In this document: positions 1 to 8,843 of the stretch, one piece after another
How positions within the stretch are numbered: position 1 is the first letter of the stretch
Layout: each line of letters opens with the position of its first letter
Notes under the pieces: generated by a model
What the model saw: the letters and a program-made list of their open reading frames with translations, nothing else
Databases searched by the model: none
What the model was told of the DNA's origin: nothing
NCBI GenBank assembly: GCA_934754375.1
Contig: CAKVHT010000001.1
Span: forward strand, 124,001 to 188,000
Length of the DNA: 64,000 nucleotides
Direction: 5' to 3'
DNA from: an uncultured Clostridia bacterium
Lineage (GTDB): Bacteria; Bacillota; Clostridia; Christensenellales; UBA1242
Translations under genes and position numbers: made by a program

Positions 1-52
1 AACTGAAAAACAACTTCAAGATGTTCACATCAAACTTGATGTAAAGGAGTAA
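1..52 (+). CDS. C-terminal end of an upstream gene, possibly aspartyl-tRNA synthetase
   Basis: Frame 2 is open from the window edge to a TAA at 50-52 and encodes 16 residues ending in DVHIKLDVKE. Aspartyl-tRNA synthetases of low-GC bacteria often end in a similar KQL-(D/E)-(L/V)HIK tail, so this may be the end of aspS directly before asnS. The stop lies only 2 bases before the asnS ATG, and the asnS ribosome site AAAGGAG is inside this tail, so the two genes are co-transcribed. The identity is a guess from 16 residues. Confidence 0.4.
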   Translation, partial: TEKQLQDVHIKLDVKE

Positions 53-54
53 TT

Positions 55-1446
55 ATGCAAAAAATTGATATAAGAGAGTTAAAGCAAGATTTTAAAAAAT
101 TTGATGGCAAAACTATTGTGCTTGCTGGTTGGGTAAAAAGTGTTAGGGATATGAAAAACTTTGGTTTTATCGACCTTAATGACGGCACAAGTTTCAAAGG
201 CACACAAGTTGTTATTTCTGCGGACAAATTGTCAAATTATGATAGGCTTTCACACTTAAACACAGGTTCAACAATCATTGTTACAGGTGTTGTTAAATTG
301 ACACCAGAAATGAAGCAACCATTTGAAGTGCAAGCAGAAAATGTTGAGGTTTTTAACGAAACAGATACAAGCTACCCTCTTCAAAAGAAAGGTCATTCAC
401 TTGAATATTTGCGTGAACAGGCATATCTTCGCCCACGCACAAACTTGTTCAGTGCAGTTTTCCGTGTGCGCAGTGTCGCTGCAATGGGTATTCATAAATA
501 TTTCCAAGAACATGGATATGTTTACACGCATACACCACTTATCACAACAACAGACTGCGAAGGCAGTGACCAAATGTTCAAAATTACAACTTTGAATTTT
601 GAAAAACCACCTCTAACAAAAGATGGAGCACTTGATACAAGCAAAGATCTGTTTGGCAAAAAGGCATATATCACTGGCTCTGGTCAATTGCATGGTGAAG
701 CTTTTTCATCAGCATTCAACAAGATTTACACATTTGGGCCAACTTTTAGAACAGAAAACAGCAACACAAAAACACATGCAAACGAATTTTGGATGATTGA
801 ACCAGAAATGTCGTTTTGTGACCTTGAAGGGCTTATGGATATCGAAGAAGATATGCTTAAGTCGGTTATCAAATATGTTCTTGACAATTGCCAAGAAGAA
901 ATGCAATTCTTGAACAGCTTTGTTGAAAAAGGTTTGATTGAAAAACTCAACAAAGTTGTCAACAGCCATTTTGTCCGCATTGACCATGCTGATGTTATAA
1001 AATTGCTTAAAAATGCACCAGTGAAATGGGAATTTCAACCAGAAGAAGGTGGCGATATTGCAAAGGAACATGAAAAATATTTAACAGAATATTTTGGCGG
1101 GCCAGTGTTTGTTAAAAACTGGCCAAAAGATATCAAAGCTTATTATATGAAATTAAACCCAGATGGCAAAACTGTTGCTGCAGTTGACCTTGAAGTGCCA
1201 GGCGCTGGCGAACTTATGGGTGGCAGTCAACGTGAAGAAAATTATGATAAAATGATTGCTCGTTGCAAAGAAATGGGTGTTGACACTATGCCAATTGACT
1301 GGTATTTAAATTTGCGTAAATTTGGCAGTTGTGTTCATTCAGGTTTTGGCATGGGCTTTGAACGTCTTGTTATGTATTTGACAGGTGTTGAAAACATTCG
1401 TGACGTTATACCATTCCCTCGCACACCAAATAATTGCGAATATTAA
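55..1446 (+). CDS. asnS: Asparaginyl-tRNA synthetase
   Basis: Class IIb aminoacyl-tRNA synthetase that charges tRNA-Asn with asparagine in the cytoplasm. The 463-residue length is normal. An N-terminal OB-fold for anticodon binding covers about residues 18-110, followed by the class II catalytic core. Motif 2 (FGPTFRTENSNT, about residue 226) and motif 3 (FGMGFERLVMY, about residue 429) are intact. The catalytic core contains the insertion typical of AsnRS between motifs 1 and 2. The ATG at 55 follows AAAGGAG, which lies in the end of the previous gene, so asnS is the distal gene of an operon that begins outside the window. Presence of AsnRS means Asn-tRNA need not come only from the amidotransferase route. 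Confidence 0.96.
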   Translation: MQKIDIRELKQDFKKFDGKTIVLAGWVKSVRDMKNFGFIDLNDGTSFKGTQVVISADKLSNYDRLSHLNTGSTIIVTGVVKLTPEMKQPFEVQAENVEVFNETDTSYPLQKKGHSLEYLREQAYLRPRTNLFSAVFRVRSVAAMGIHKYFQEHGYVYTHTPLITTTDCEGSDQMFKITTLNFEKPPLTKDGALDTSKDLFGKKAYITGSGQLHGEAFSSAFNKIYTFGPTFRTENSNTKTHANEFWMIEPEMSFCDLEGLMDIEEDMLKSVIKYVLDNCQEEMQFLNSFVEKGLIEKLNKVVNSHFVRIDHADVIKLLKNAPVKWEFQPEEGGDIAKEHEKYLTEYFGGPVFVKNWPKDIKAYYMKLNPDGKTVAAVDLEVPGAGELMGGSQREENYDKMIARCKEMGVDTMPIDWYLNLRKFGSCVHSGFGMGFERLVMYLTGVENIRDVIPFPRTPNNCEY

Positions 1447-1467
1447 TCTAATAAAATTGTTTTGATA

Positions 1468-1501
1468 TTGACAATTCACATTTTAGTGTTAGAATATTGT
1501 C
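1468..1501 (+). promoter_or_regulatory. Promoter of leaderless GNAT gene
   Basis: TTGACA (1468-1473), 16-base spacer, TAGAAT (1490-1495), then exactly 6 bases before the ATG at 1502. Transcription should begin at or next to the A of ATG and no Shine-Dalgarno site is possible. Confidence 0.75.
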
Positions 1502-1948
1502 ATGAACAAAATACTGATTAGGTGTGCAACCACCTTTAAAAGCAAAGATTATGGTGTGACTTGTTGCAAAACAAAAGACAATAAAGAATGTTTGATTATT
1601 AACAGCAAAAAAGAATCGTCAATTTTTTGCATTATGGTTGTTGATGACAAACTTGAAAAGGTTGCTTTTTTGGATTATTCTATTGAAGCGAATAAAAAAA
1701 CTTTATTTGTTAATAAATTGGAAGTCTTACCAGACTTCCAATTTGTCGGTATAGGCACAATGTTGTTAAATTCAGCAGGAAATATCTGTAACAAGCTTAA
1801 TTTTAAAAAGTTAAAATTGATTAGTTTAACAACTTCACTTGGGTTTTATCAAAAGTTGGGGTTTGATGTTTACGAACTTGCAAAAGATACAATTTATATT
1901 TGTAAGTATCCAATAAAAAAAGAAGAAATTAATCAAATATTAATATAG
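1502..1948 (+). CDS. GNAT-family N-acetyltransferase
   Basis: 148 residues with the GNAT fold: a beta strand leading into an acetyl-CoA loop of the form VLPDFQFVGIGTMLL (about residues 77-91, a variant of the Q/RxxGxG/A loop) and the terminal FYQKLGF motif (about residue 118). The substrate cannot be told. It is preceded by a promoter whose -10 box sits 6 bases before the ATG, so the mRNA is predicted leaderless. The next gene is a tandem paralogue with the same strand order and similar N-terminal half; its ribosome site overlaps this stop codon, so the two form an operon. Confidence 0.8.
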   Translation: MNKILIRCATTFKSKDYGVTCCKTKDNKECLIINSKKESSIFCIMVVDDKLEKVAFLDYSIEANKKTLFVNKLEVLPDFQFVGIGTMLLNSAGNICNKLNFKKLKLISLTTSLGFYQKLGFDVYELAKDTIYICKYPIKKEEINQILI

Positions 1949-1957
1949 GAGAGGCAA

Positions 1958-2416
1958 GTGAATACATTTTGTGATTTAATTGAAAATGCAAAAGCAAATG
2001 GCTATAAGTATTATGAAACAACAACCGTCAATGAAACACCATGTGTGGTTGTTGTTCGTGAAGAGACAGAAACAATTTTTGCATACATTGAACAGGACGG
2101 AAAATTGCTAAAAGTTGCACAAGCAAAATACACATTTAAAGCAAAAGGCACAAAATTATATTTATTTGTTATCAAGGTTGAAGAAGATTTTCGCAGACAA
2201 GGCATTGGTAGATGCGTTATGGATAGTTTGTTAAAATTTTCAAAAACCACAGATTGCGAAGAAATATTTTTGATAGCCGCTCAAAAGGTTAAAAACTTTT
2301 ATCAAAAAATTGGGTATAGCGAATCAGGCAAAAATAGAAATGGATTTTCAATTTTACATATAATGACATCTGGTGTAACAGCTCAACCTACAGAGGAGTT
2401 AGGTTTTACAAATTAA
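1958..2416 (+). CDS. GNAT-family N-acetyltransferase (tandem paralogue)
   Basis: 152 residues, GTG start at 1958 chosen because AGGAGAGG at 1948-1954 stands just before it. The acetyl-CoA binding loop RRQGIG is canonical (about residue 80), better conserved than in the upstream copy, and FYQKIGY follows at about residue 113. The N-terminal half resembles that of the preceding protein, which suggests local duplication. The substrate is unknown. Translation is probably coupled to the first copy because only 9 bases separate them. Confidence 0.8.
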   Translation: MNTFCDLIENAKANGYKYYETTTVNETPCVVVVREETETIFAYIEQDGKLLKVAQAKYTFKAKGTKLYLFVIKVEEDFRRQGIGRCVMDSLLKFSKTTDCEEIFLIAAQKVKNFYQKIGYSESGKNRNGFSILHIMTSGVTAQPTEELGFTN

Positions 2417-2504
2417 ATTTTCAACAAATTTGAAATTAAAGTTAAAAAGATTGATTTATTTGAATATATTTAATATAATTATTGAAATAAATAAGGAGGG
2501 TGTT

Positions 2505-2735
2505 ATGGCATTTGTTAATTGGATGGATAAATTACCACTTTGGGTAAAACTTATTTTCGCTTTACCTGGTTTGGATATTATCTGGGCAATTTATCGTATC
2601 GTTAAAGGTGCAGTTAAAGGTAAAACAAGCATCTTGCTTGGTGGTATCCTTTGGTTGTTGCTTGGTTGGGCCATTTTGTGGATTATCGACTTTGTAGGCA
2701 TCTGCATTGCTAAAAAACCTGTTGTTTTAGCATAG
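2505..2735 (+). CDS. Small two-helix membrane protein
   Basis: 76 residues from the ATG at 2505, which has AAGGAGGG in front of it; the longer open frame from 2430 lacks a ribosome site. Two hydrophobic helices (about residues 10-34 and 44-66) are joined by a short basic loop KGAVKGKTS. The family was not recognised. It resembles other small stress or phage-shock type membrane peptides only in layout. A strong terminator follows immediately. Confidence 0.7.
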   Translation: MAFVNWMDKLPLWVKLIFALPGLDIIWAIYRIVKGAVKGKTSILLGGILWLLLGWAILWIIDFVGICIAKKPVVLA

Positions 2736-2744
2736 CTAAAAATA

Positions 2745-2771
2745 AAAACACCAATTGTTTGGTGTTTTTTT
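2745..2771 (+). terminator. Rho-independent terminator
   Basis: Stem AAAACACCAA / TTGGTGTTTT with a 4-base loop followed by a T run, ending the GNAT/small membrane protein unit. Confidence 0.85.
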
Positions 2772-2827
2772 GTTGCCATTTAATACCATTTAAACATGAT
2801 ATTGCTTAACTTTAAAACATTATCAAA

Positions 2828-3673
2828 TCACTTTTTTGCAAAAAAATCCTTAATAAGACCTTCTTCAATTTCGCCGTCTAAATAAGAAAAGGTGCTGACC
2901 TTTTTGCTGTTTAATTTGGACTTCAAGTCTGGCTGAATTTTGATATCAACAGTGTTGTTAAAATAAGATATAATTCGATTTACACCAAATGAAAAATGAG
3001 TGGTATCGTTAAAAATTATATGGTCAAAGAATTGTTTTCTCATAAGGTTGCAAATTTGCAACAGTTCTTTTGTGGTATTCAAATCTTCCATGCTAGGGGT
3101 AACCTGACCAAATGGGTGAGTGTGATAAACTAAAATGCTCATAACATTGTCATCATTAATGAAATCTGCAAAATGTTTAGTGTCAATTTTTATGCTGACA
3201 TCATTTTCGCCTTTTAATGTTTCATATTTAACAACTTTGTTTTGACCATTTAAACAGATAATATAAAAATCTTCTTGTTTATGTATTTCAAATTTGTTTC
3301 TAAAAAATCTTACGCAAGAGTTCACATCGTTCAATATATCCAATTTGCCTAGACTTACACTTTCTTTATAAATGCTAAAAACTTCAGGCAATGATGTCAA
3401 AAATTGAGCAGTGCGTGCGCCAATCCCATCAATTTTTTCAAGATATCTTGGGTCAGCATCAAGGACATTTGCAACTGAACCAAAAGTGTCAATCAATTTG
3501 TGACCAAGTGGATTTGTATCTTTCCTTGGTATTGTAAACCATAAAAGATATTCAAGCACTTCATGTGGTTGCAAAGAACGCAAGCCAAACTTTGTAATTT
3601 TTTCTTGCATGCGTTGGCGGTGACCATTATGATTTATGTCCAATCTGCCATCATCATTGTCATTATTTTTCAT
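2828..3673 (-). CDS. radC: RadC-like JAB-domain protein
   Basis: 281 residues. The N-terminal part (about 20-100) is the RadC helical/helix-hairpin-helix region (LEKIDGIGARTAQFL). The C-terminal part is a JAB/MPN metalloprotease-like domain with the zinc motif HTHPFGQVTPSMED (about residues 186-199), a version of the family HxHPxG...SxxD signature. RadC's cellular role is unsettled despite its old name as a DNA repair protein. The ATG at 3673 follows AAGGATAA. A likely extended -10 (TACAAT) lies about 20 bases upstream. The second residue of the usual HNHP motif is T here. Confidence 0.85.
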   Translation of the reverse strand: MKNNDNDDGRLDINHNGHRQRMQEKITKFGLRSLQPHEVLEYLLWFTIPRKDTNPLGHKLIDTFGSVANVLDADPRYLEKIDGIGARTAQFLTSLPEVFSIYKESVSLGKLDILNDVNSCVRFFRNKFEIHKQEDFYIICLNGQNKVVKYETLKGENDVSIKIDTKHFADFINDDNVMSILVYHTHPFGQVTPSMEDLNTTKELLQICNLMRKQFFDHIIFNDTTHFSFGVNRIISYFNNTVDIKIQPDLKSKLNSKKVSTFSYLDGEIEEGLIKDFFAKK

Positions 3674-3867
3674 AAAACTTATCCTTGTTAAATTGTATCA
3701 CATAAAAGCGCAAATTTCAACAAATTTTAAAAACGTTGTCATCTTAACAAATATTATTTTTTACAATATAAAAAATGTGTCTAAAATCATTGATAAAAAT
3801 TTTTGTTTAAACTCAAAAAATGATATTAATTCAAATTTAATGTGTTATAATAAAAATGGGTGAAAGT

Positions 3868-5289
3868 ATGAAAAAGTTTTTAAAATCATTAGTTTTAATT
3901 TTTATTATATTACCAGCAACGTTTTTTTTGACAGCATGTGGAACACCAACTGTTGTTAATATTGAAAAAACAAATACAACAGACAATATGGTGATTTACA
4001 CAATTTATTATTCAGATGGCAAAACATCAAGCATAACAATTGAAAATGGCAAAGATGGCAAAAGTATTGATGTTGAAGCTTTGTATCAATTAGGAGTGTC
4101 AAAAGGTTTTTACACTGATGATTTAAACGGCTATCAAAAGTTTTTAACAGATTTGATGAATAATAATGAAAACGCAATAACAACCAATGCAGGAGTTTCA
4201 AAAGCATTGCAATCAGTGGTTAGTGTTTATGCAAAATTCCAAACTCCATCTGGTTCAGTTTTTAGTTCTTCTACAAATGAAGTTATGGGTGGCTCTGGAG
4301 TAATCTACAAAGTTGAAGCAGAGTACAGTTATATAATCACAAATTATCATGTTTTGTATGACAACAAAGCATCGAATTCAACAAAACGTGCCGATGCTGT
4401 ATATATCTATCAGTATGGTGTTGATAAAACATTAACAACCTCAGGCAACAATTATGTTTTTGGTGGCGGTGCTGTTGAATGTACTTATATCGGTGGCTCA
4501 ATGAATTATGATATTGCAGTTTTGCGTGCAAAAACATCAGATTTGGTTAAACACAATGCTAATGTTCGTGCTGTAGATGTTGCAACAGGTTACAGTGTAA
4601 GTCAAGATGTCTATGCGATTGGCAACCCTCAACTTGAAGGTTTGAGTGTAACAAAAGGTGTTATTTCGGTTGAAAGTGAAACCGTGAAAATCACTGCCGC
4701 TGACGAAACCACAGAAATAGGCTATAGATTATTGCGTATGGACACAGCAATAAACGGTGGTAATTCTGGTGGCGGTTTGTTTGATGCAAACGGTAATTTG
4801 GTTGGCATTGTAAATGCAAAATTGGTCTATGTTGACAGTGAAAAAACTCCAGCAGAAGGCATTTCTTATGCTATTCCTTTTGACACAGCCACAAGAGTTG
4901 CGGATAATTTGATGCACTATTATGATATTCAAAAAACATTCACACCAGTTCTAAGATTAACATTGGGTATAAGTTACCAATCTTTAAATTCAAAGCAGGT
5001 GTATGACCCTTTAACAGGCAAAGTTAAAATAGAAGACCAAATTGTTGTTGCTACAGCACCAAGTTACGGCACGATTGCATTTGAAATGAACTTGCAAAAA
5101 GATGATATTGTAACAGCATTTACAATCAATGATAAAACATATCAGTTAAGTCGTTCATTTGATTTGGGCAATTTGTTGCTTGAAGTACGTGCTGAAGATG
5201 TTATCGCAATCAGTTATGTTAGAGATGGTGTAACATACACTACAGGTGCGCACAATGTTCTTTCAACAGAACTCAACAAAATATATTAA
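3868..5289 (+). CDS. Secreted lipoprotein trypsin-like serine protease (HtrA/DegP type)
   Basis: 473 residues. A signal peptide with lipobox LTAC (Cys about residue 24) anchors it outside the membrane. The trypsin-like domain has a full triad: His in ITNYHVLYD, Asp in NYDIAVLRA and Ser in GGNSGGGL. A C-terminal region with VATAPSYGTIAF and LQKDDIVTAFTIND looks like a degenerate PDZ domain, as in DegP-type quality-control proteases. An N-terminal segment with GKDGKSIDVEALYQLG is a spacer seen in many surface lipoproteins. The start at 3868 is preferred over the in-frame ATG at 3856: a TATAAT at 3846-3851 places the mRNA 5' end near 3858, and GGGTGAAAG then serves as ribosome site. Confidence 0.88.
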   Translation: MKKFLKSLVLIFIILPATFFLTACGTPTVVNIEKTNTTDNMVIYTIYYSDGKTSSITIENGKDGKSIDVEALYQLGVSKGFYTDDLNGYQKFLTDLMNNNENAITTNAGVSKALQSVVSVYAKFQTPSGSVFSSSTNEVMGGSGVIYKVEAEYSYIITNYHVLYDNKASNSTKRADAVYIYQYGVDKTLTTSGNNYVFGGGAVECTYIGGSMNYDIAVLRAKTSDLVKHNANVRAVDVATGYSVSQDVYAIGNPQLEGLSVTKGVISVESETVKITAADETTEIGYRLLRMDTAINGGNSGGGLFDANGNLVGIVNAKLVYVDSEKTPAEGISYAIPFDTATRVADNLMHYYDIQKTFTPVLRLTLGISYQSLNSKQVYDPLTGKVKIEDQIVVATAPSYGTIAFEMNLQKDDIVTAFTINDKTYQLSRSFDLGNLLLEVRAEDVIAISYVRDGVTYTTGAHNVLSTELNKIY

Positions 5290-5311
5290 TGGTTTGATAT
5301 GATAAAAATCA

Positions 5312-5342
5312 AAAATACAGCACTTATAATGCTGTATTTTTT
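5312..5342. terminator. Bidirectional terminator
   Basis: AAAATACAGCA / TGCTGTATTTT stem with T/A runs on both sides, between the convergent protease gene and argS. Confidence 0.8.
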
Positions 5343-5369
5343 AATCTAAAATAATATTTTCAACAAAAT

Positions 5370-7076
5370 TTACATTTCTTTTAAACTGTCAATGCAAATA
5401 ATGTTAAAACCAGTTTTAAAACACTCCTTAAGGCTTAAAACCAAATTGATTTTTGCTTTTGTTGTTGCAATATTTCCGTCAAGCACTTTTGTTGTTGTGT
5501 AGAAGTGATTGAATGTTTTGCACATTTCCATAACGCGTTTTGCAACAATGCTTGAATCACGTTTATCAAGAGCGGTTTGCAATGTTGATTTAAAATTGTT
5601 AATCATTTTAACAAGTTCAAATGCGTCAGTATTGAAACATGTGTAATCTGGCAAAATTTCAATATTAGTTTTATCTTGATTGATATCTAAATTGCTATTA
5701 TTAGATTTTCTTAATATGCTTTCAAGCCTTGTGAAAGTGTATTGCATATATGGGGCAGTTTCACCTTCAAAAGAGAATGCTTTTTCCATATCAAAAACAC
5801 AGTCTTTAACACGTTCAACTTTCAAAACACTATAGTTAAGCACGGCACGTGTAACTTTGTTTGCAACATCATCAGGGTTTTCAATCTCAAAATTTCTGTC
5901 TTTAATGATGTCAACCGCTTTGTTGTGAGCATATTCAATCAGGTCAACCAGAACAGCCTGTTTGCCACGTCTTGAACTGATTTTGCCGTCTGGCAAACTG
6001 AATCTGCCATAAGCGATGTGTTCCAATTTGTTGTAATAGTCAAGCCCCAACAATTCAACAATCTTAAACCATTGTTTAAAGTGTAAACTCTGAGCAACAT
6101 CGGTTACATAAAATATTTTATCAAAATGATAATCATTGTATCTGTCCATAACTGCGGCAAGGTCACGACTTGCATAGAGAGATGTACCATCATTTTTGAT
6201 TATCACACTTGGTGCCATATCAAAAGCAGTCAAGTCCACAATTTGTGCACCTTGGCTTTCAGTCAAAAGGTTGGCATTTTTAAGTTTTTTAACAACATCT
6301 GGCACAAATTGATTGTAATAGTTTTCGCCACGATTGTCGTCAAATTTAACGCCTAACAAATCAAACATGCGTTCACCATCTTTAAGTGCAATGTCAACAA
6401 TTTGTTGATAAATAGGGTAGATGATGCTATCTTTTTCTTCAATCTTCTTAAATATATCACGGGCAAGTTGGCTGTAACTTTCGTCTTCCGCTTCCATTTG
6501 GTTGAACTTAACATAATATTCTTGCAAAGCATCATTTCCACGGGCTTTAACATCTTGCATGCTTCCCCATTTTTGCATACCACCTATGATTTTGCCAAAA
6601 GGTGTGCCATAATCGCCTGCAAAATCAAGACGCTTTACACTATAGCCAAATTGCTCGCACAATCTGCACAAACTTTCGCCAACAATCAATGATTTTAAAT
6701 GGCCGATGTGTAAATATTTTGCAAGGTTTGGGCTACCATAATCAACACAAACAACTTTGCCTTTACCAACATTTGATTTGAAATCTTTTTCATTTTTATA
6801 TTCATTTAAAACAGTGTTGGCAATTTGAGATTTGTTTAAAAAAAAGTTTACATAGCCAGCAACAACTTCAACATGGTCAATCAATTCGTTTGAAGTGATG
6901 CTTGAAGCAATTTGATTTGCAATATCCATTGGACTTTTGTGCATAGTTTTTGCAAAGGCAAAACATGGCAAACAATAATCACCCTTGTCTGCGCTGATTG
7001 CTTCTATTATTAAATTTTCAACATTTATGTCAGCATTCAAGTTGATGCTGTCTGCAATTAATTTCTTGATATTCAT
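5370..7076 (-). CDS. argS: Arginyl-tRNA synthetase
   Basis: Class I synthetase charging tRNA-Arg. 568 residues from the ATG at 7076. The HIGH motif appears as LAKYLHIGHLKS (about residues 117-128), with the ArgRS N-terminal add-domain (about 1-100) before it, and the second signature is GKISSRRGKQ, the relaxed KMSK of this enzyme. The C-terminal DALR anticodon-binding domain covers about residues 450-568. A longer frame beginning with TTG at 7094 is rejected because the promoter -10 box overlaps it. No T-box or Shine-Dalgarno site is present; the gene is predicted leaderless. Confidence 0.95.
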   Translation of the reverse strand: MNIKKLIADSINLNADINVENLIIEAISADKGDYCLPCFAFAKTMHKSPMDIANQIASSITSNELIDHVEVVAGYVNFFLNKSQIANTVLNEYKNEKDFKSNVGKGKVVCVDYGSPNLAKYLHIGHLKSLIVGESLCRLCEQFGYSVKRLDFAGDYGTPFGKIIGGMQKWGSMQDVKARGNDALQEYYVKFNQMEAEDESYSQLARDIFKKIEEKDSIIYPIYQQIVDIALKDGERMFDLLGVKFDDNRGENYYNQFVPDVVKKLKNANLLTESQGAQIVDLTAFDMAPSVIIKNDGTSLYASRDLAAVMDRYNDYHFDKIFYVTDVAQSLHFKQWFKIVELLGLDYYNKLEHIAYGRFSLPDGKISSRRGKQAVLVDLIEYAHNKAVDIIKDRNFEIENPDDVANKVTRAVLNYSVLKVERVKDCVFDMEKAFSFEGETAPYMQYTFTRLESILRKSNNSNLDINQDKTNIEILPDYTCFNTDAFELVKMINNFKSTLQTALDKRDSSIVAKRVMEMCKTFNHFYTTTKVLDGNIATTKAKINLVLSLKECFKTGFNIICIDSLKEM

Positions 7077-7111
7077 GCACCAATGATAGCACAAATCAAT
7101 AACTTTTGCAA
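7077..7111 (-). promoter_or_regulatory. Promoter of leaderless argS
   Basis: On the minus strand: TTGCAA (7106-7111), 17-base spacer, extended -10 TGC-TATCAT (7083-7088), then 6 bases to the ATG at 7076. Confidence 0.75.
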
Positions 7112-7253
7112 TAGTTTAAAGTTTAGATTAACCACATTGCAATTATAAAATCTGGTTATTATTTTTTTATCTTTTGAAAATCGTTTAAAAGTTGGTTTTG
7201 ATATACCGATTTGTTTTAATAAATCAAGATAAAGCCAATCAGCATCTTGGCAA

Positions 7254-7290
7254 CAAAAAACACAAACCCAATAATGTTTGGCTTGTGTTT
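7254..7290 (-). terminator. Terminator of the yigZ-like gene
   Basis: Minus-strand hairpin AAACACAAG.. / ..TTGTGTTT followed by a T run, 18 bases after the stop of the leftward YigZ-like gene. Confidence 0.75.
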
Positions 7291-7307
7291 ATAAAATTAA
7301 TTAGGTT

Positions 7308-7649
7308 TTAATTTAAAACTGAAGAAGCAGATTTTGTGTAAGCTCTGGTTAAACCACCAGCCCCAAGTTTTATCCCACCAAAATATCTCACAACGGCAAC
7401 AAGAGTGTTGGTAAGGTTTTTCTTTTTTATTACATTTAAAATGGGGTATCCTGCTGTTCCATTTGGCTCGCCATCATCACATGCTTTTTCACTTACGCAT
7501 TCTTTATTGTAAACATAAGCATAGCATATATGAGTTGCCTTTTTGTGCTCTTTTTTTAAATTTGCAATTATTATTTTTACATCTGCCAAATTTTGTAAAT
7601 CATACTTATATGTTAAAAATCTAGATTTATTTATTATAATTTCTTCCAT
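7308..7649 (-). CDS. YigZ/IMPACT-type UPF0029 domain protein, short form
   Basis: 113 residues from the ATG at 7649. It carries the full UPF0029 signature DDGEPNGTAGYPIL, then VVRYFGGIKLGAGGLTRAY. Typical bacterial YigZ proteins are about 200 residues and have a second C-terminal DUF1949 domain; here the protein stops right after the first domain. Relatives of this domain bind translating ribosomes or regulate Gcn2 in eukaryotes; the bacterial role is not settled. The upstream extension to 7739 is rejected because a perfect promoter lies in it. Confidence 0.82.
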   Translation of the reverse strand: MEEIIINKSRFLTYKYDLQNLADVKIIIANLKKEHKKATHICYAYVYNKECVSEKACDDGEPNGTAGYPILNVIKKKNLTNTLVAVVRYFGGIKLGAGGLTRAYTKSASSVLN

Positions 7650-7684
7650 AAAACAATTATATAAATTATGAAACATTTTAACAA
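7650..7684 (-). promoter_or_regulatory. Promoter of leaderless yigZ-like gene
   Basis: Minus strand: TTGTTA (7679-7684), 17-base spacer, perfect TATAAT (7656-7661), 6 bases, ATG at 7649. Confidence 0.8.
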
Positions 7685-7934
7685 ATAAAATTATCAATAT
7701 ACAATAAATAGTTATTAAAAATAGCAATAAATATTGCATTTAAAATAAATTATTAAATAATAACAAATAATATTAATTGGCTAAAATAATTTAAATTTTA
7801 ATAAAAATCAATAAAAAATGCAGAAAATTAAATAAAATTTAATTATTATTTATAATTTTTTTAATTAATTTAAAATTTTTTAATATTATTTTAATTTTGT
7901 AACTAAATAATTTTTTACAACATAAAAATATTTT

Positions 7935-8843
7935 ATGGAAAAATTTAAAGTAGGAATTATCGGCTACGGCAATTTAGGTAAAGCGGTAGAAATGCAAATT
8001 TTGTCTAGTGAAAATTTTGATTTGGTTGCAATATTTTCACGCAGGGAAAATGCCAACACAAAAGATTTTAAAGATATGGATCAATATATTGGAAAAATTG
8101 ATTTGATGTTTTTGTGTGTCGGGTCACAAAATGATTTGGAAAAAGTGGCATATAGTGTTGTGAGAAATTTTGATACGATAGATTGTTATGATAATCACAA
8201 TAGGTTGAAGCAATATATTCAAAAACAAAATCAACTTGCAATAAAAAACAAAAAAATTGCCCTTTGTGCATTAGGGTGGGATCCAGGATTGTTTAGTTAT
8301 ATACGTGGACTGTTTGATAGTTTAGATTTGCAATCTTGCACATTCTGGGGCAAGGGCTTAAGTCAAGGGCATACGCAAGCAATAAAAAATTTGCCCAATG
8401 TTATTGACGCAATTCAATTTACAGTTCCTAACAACAATGCAAAACGTCAGGTTTTAAACGGAGTTTTGCCACAAAACACTTTTGATTTGCACAAGAGATT
8501 GTGCTATGTTGTATGTGAACCGCAACATGAAAAGCAAATCAAAAAACAAATTATAACAATGCCAGATTATTTTGCAGGTTACAAAACAACGGTTAAGTTT
8601 GTAACTCAACAAGAAATTGACAAAATCAAAACATTTGCACATAAAGGGGAAGTTGTTGCAATGTCTGGAGTGGCGGAATTTAAACTTAACCTTAAATCAA
8701 ATCCTGAGTTTACAGCCAAGGTGTTGGTAAGTTTTGCAAGGGCAGTTCCTAAACTTAAAGAAGCAAACCGATATGGGGCATTTACAGTTTTTGATTTACC
8801 ATTAAATTTGATATTGAAAAAAGAAAAGTTCCACTTCATTTAA
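7935..8843 (+). CDS. ddh: meso-Diaminopimelate D-dehydrogenase
   Basis: 302 residues, slightly shorter than the usual 320-330. It makes meso-diaminopimelate in one NADPH-dependent reductive amination from tetrahydrodipicolinate, feeding lysine and peptidoglycan. The Rossmann dinucleotide motif IIGYGNLGKAVE is at residues 8-19; the family-specific LGWDPGLFS and WGKGLSQGHTQA (substrate loop) are clear at about residues 114-147. No Shine-Dalgarno site is seen before the ATG at 7935, and the spacer upstream is almost pure A+T, so the promoter cannot be placed with confidence. The stop codon is inside the downstream terminator. Confidence 0.92.
   Translation: MEKFKVGIIGYGNLGKAVEMQILSSENFDLVAIFSRRENANTKDFKDMDQYIGKIDLMFLCVGSQNDLEKVAYSVVRNFDTIDCYDNHNRLKQYIQKQNQLAIKNKKIALCALGWDPGLFSYIRGLFDSLDLQSCTFWGKGLSQGHTQAIKNLPNVIDAIQFTVPNNNAKRQVLNGVLPQNTFDLHKRLCYVVCEPQHEKQIKKQIITMPDYFAGYKTTVKFVTQQEIDKIKTFAHKGEVVAMSGVAEFKLNLKSNPEFTAKVLVSFARAVPKLKEANRYGAFTVFDLPLNLILKKEKFHFI

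Noticed and set aside
3846..3858. ATG at 3856 as start of the secreted protease
   Set aside because: The -10 box TATAAT ends 4 bases before it, so this ATG lies at or upstream of the transcript start; ATG 3868 has GGGTGAAAG in front and a normal signal peptide.
7740..7934. CRISPR or other repeat array in the A/T islands
   Set aside because: No regularly spaced repeats; only low-complexity A/T.
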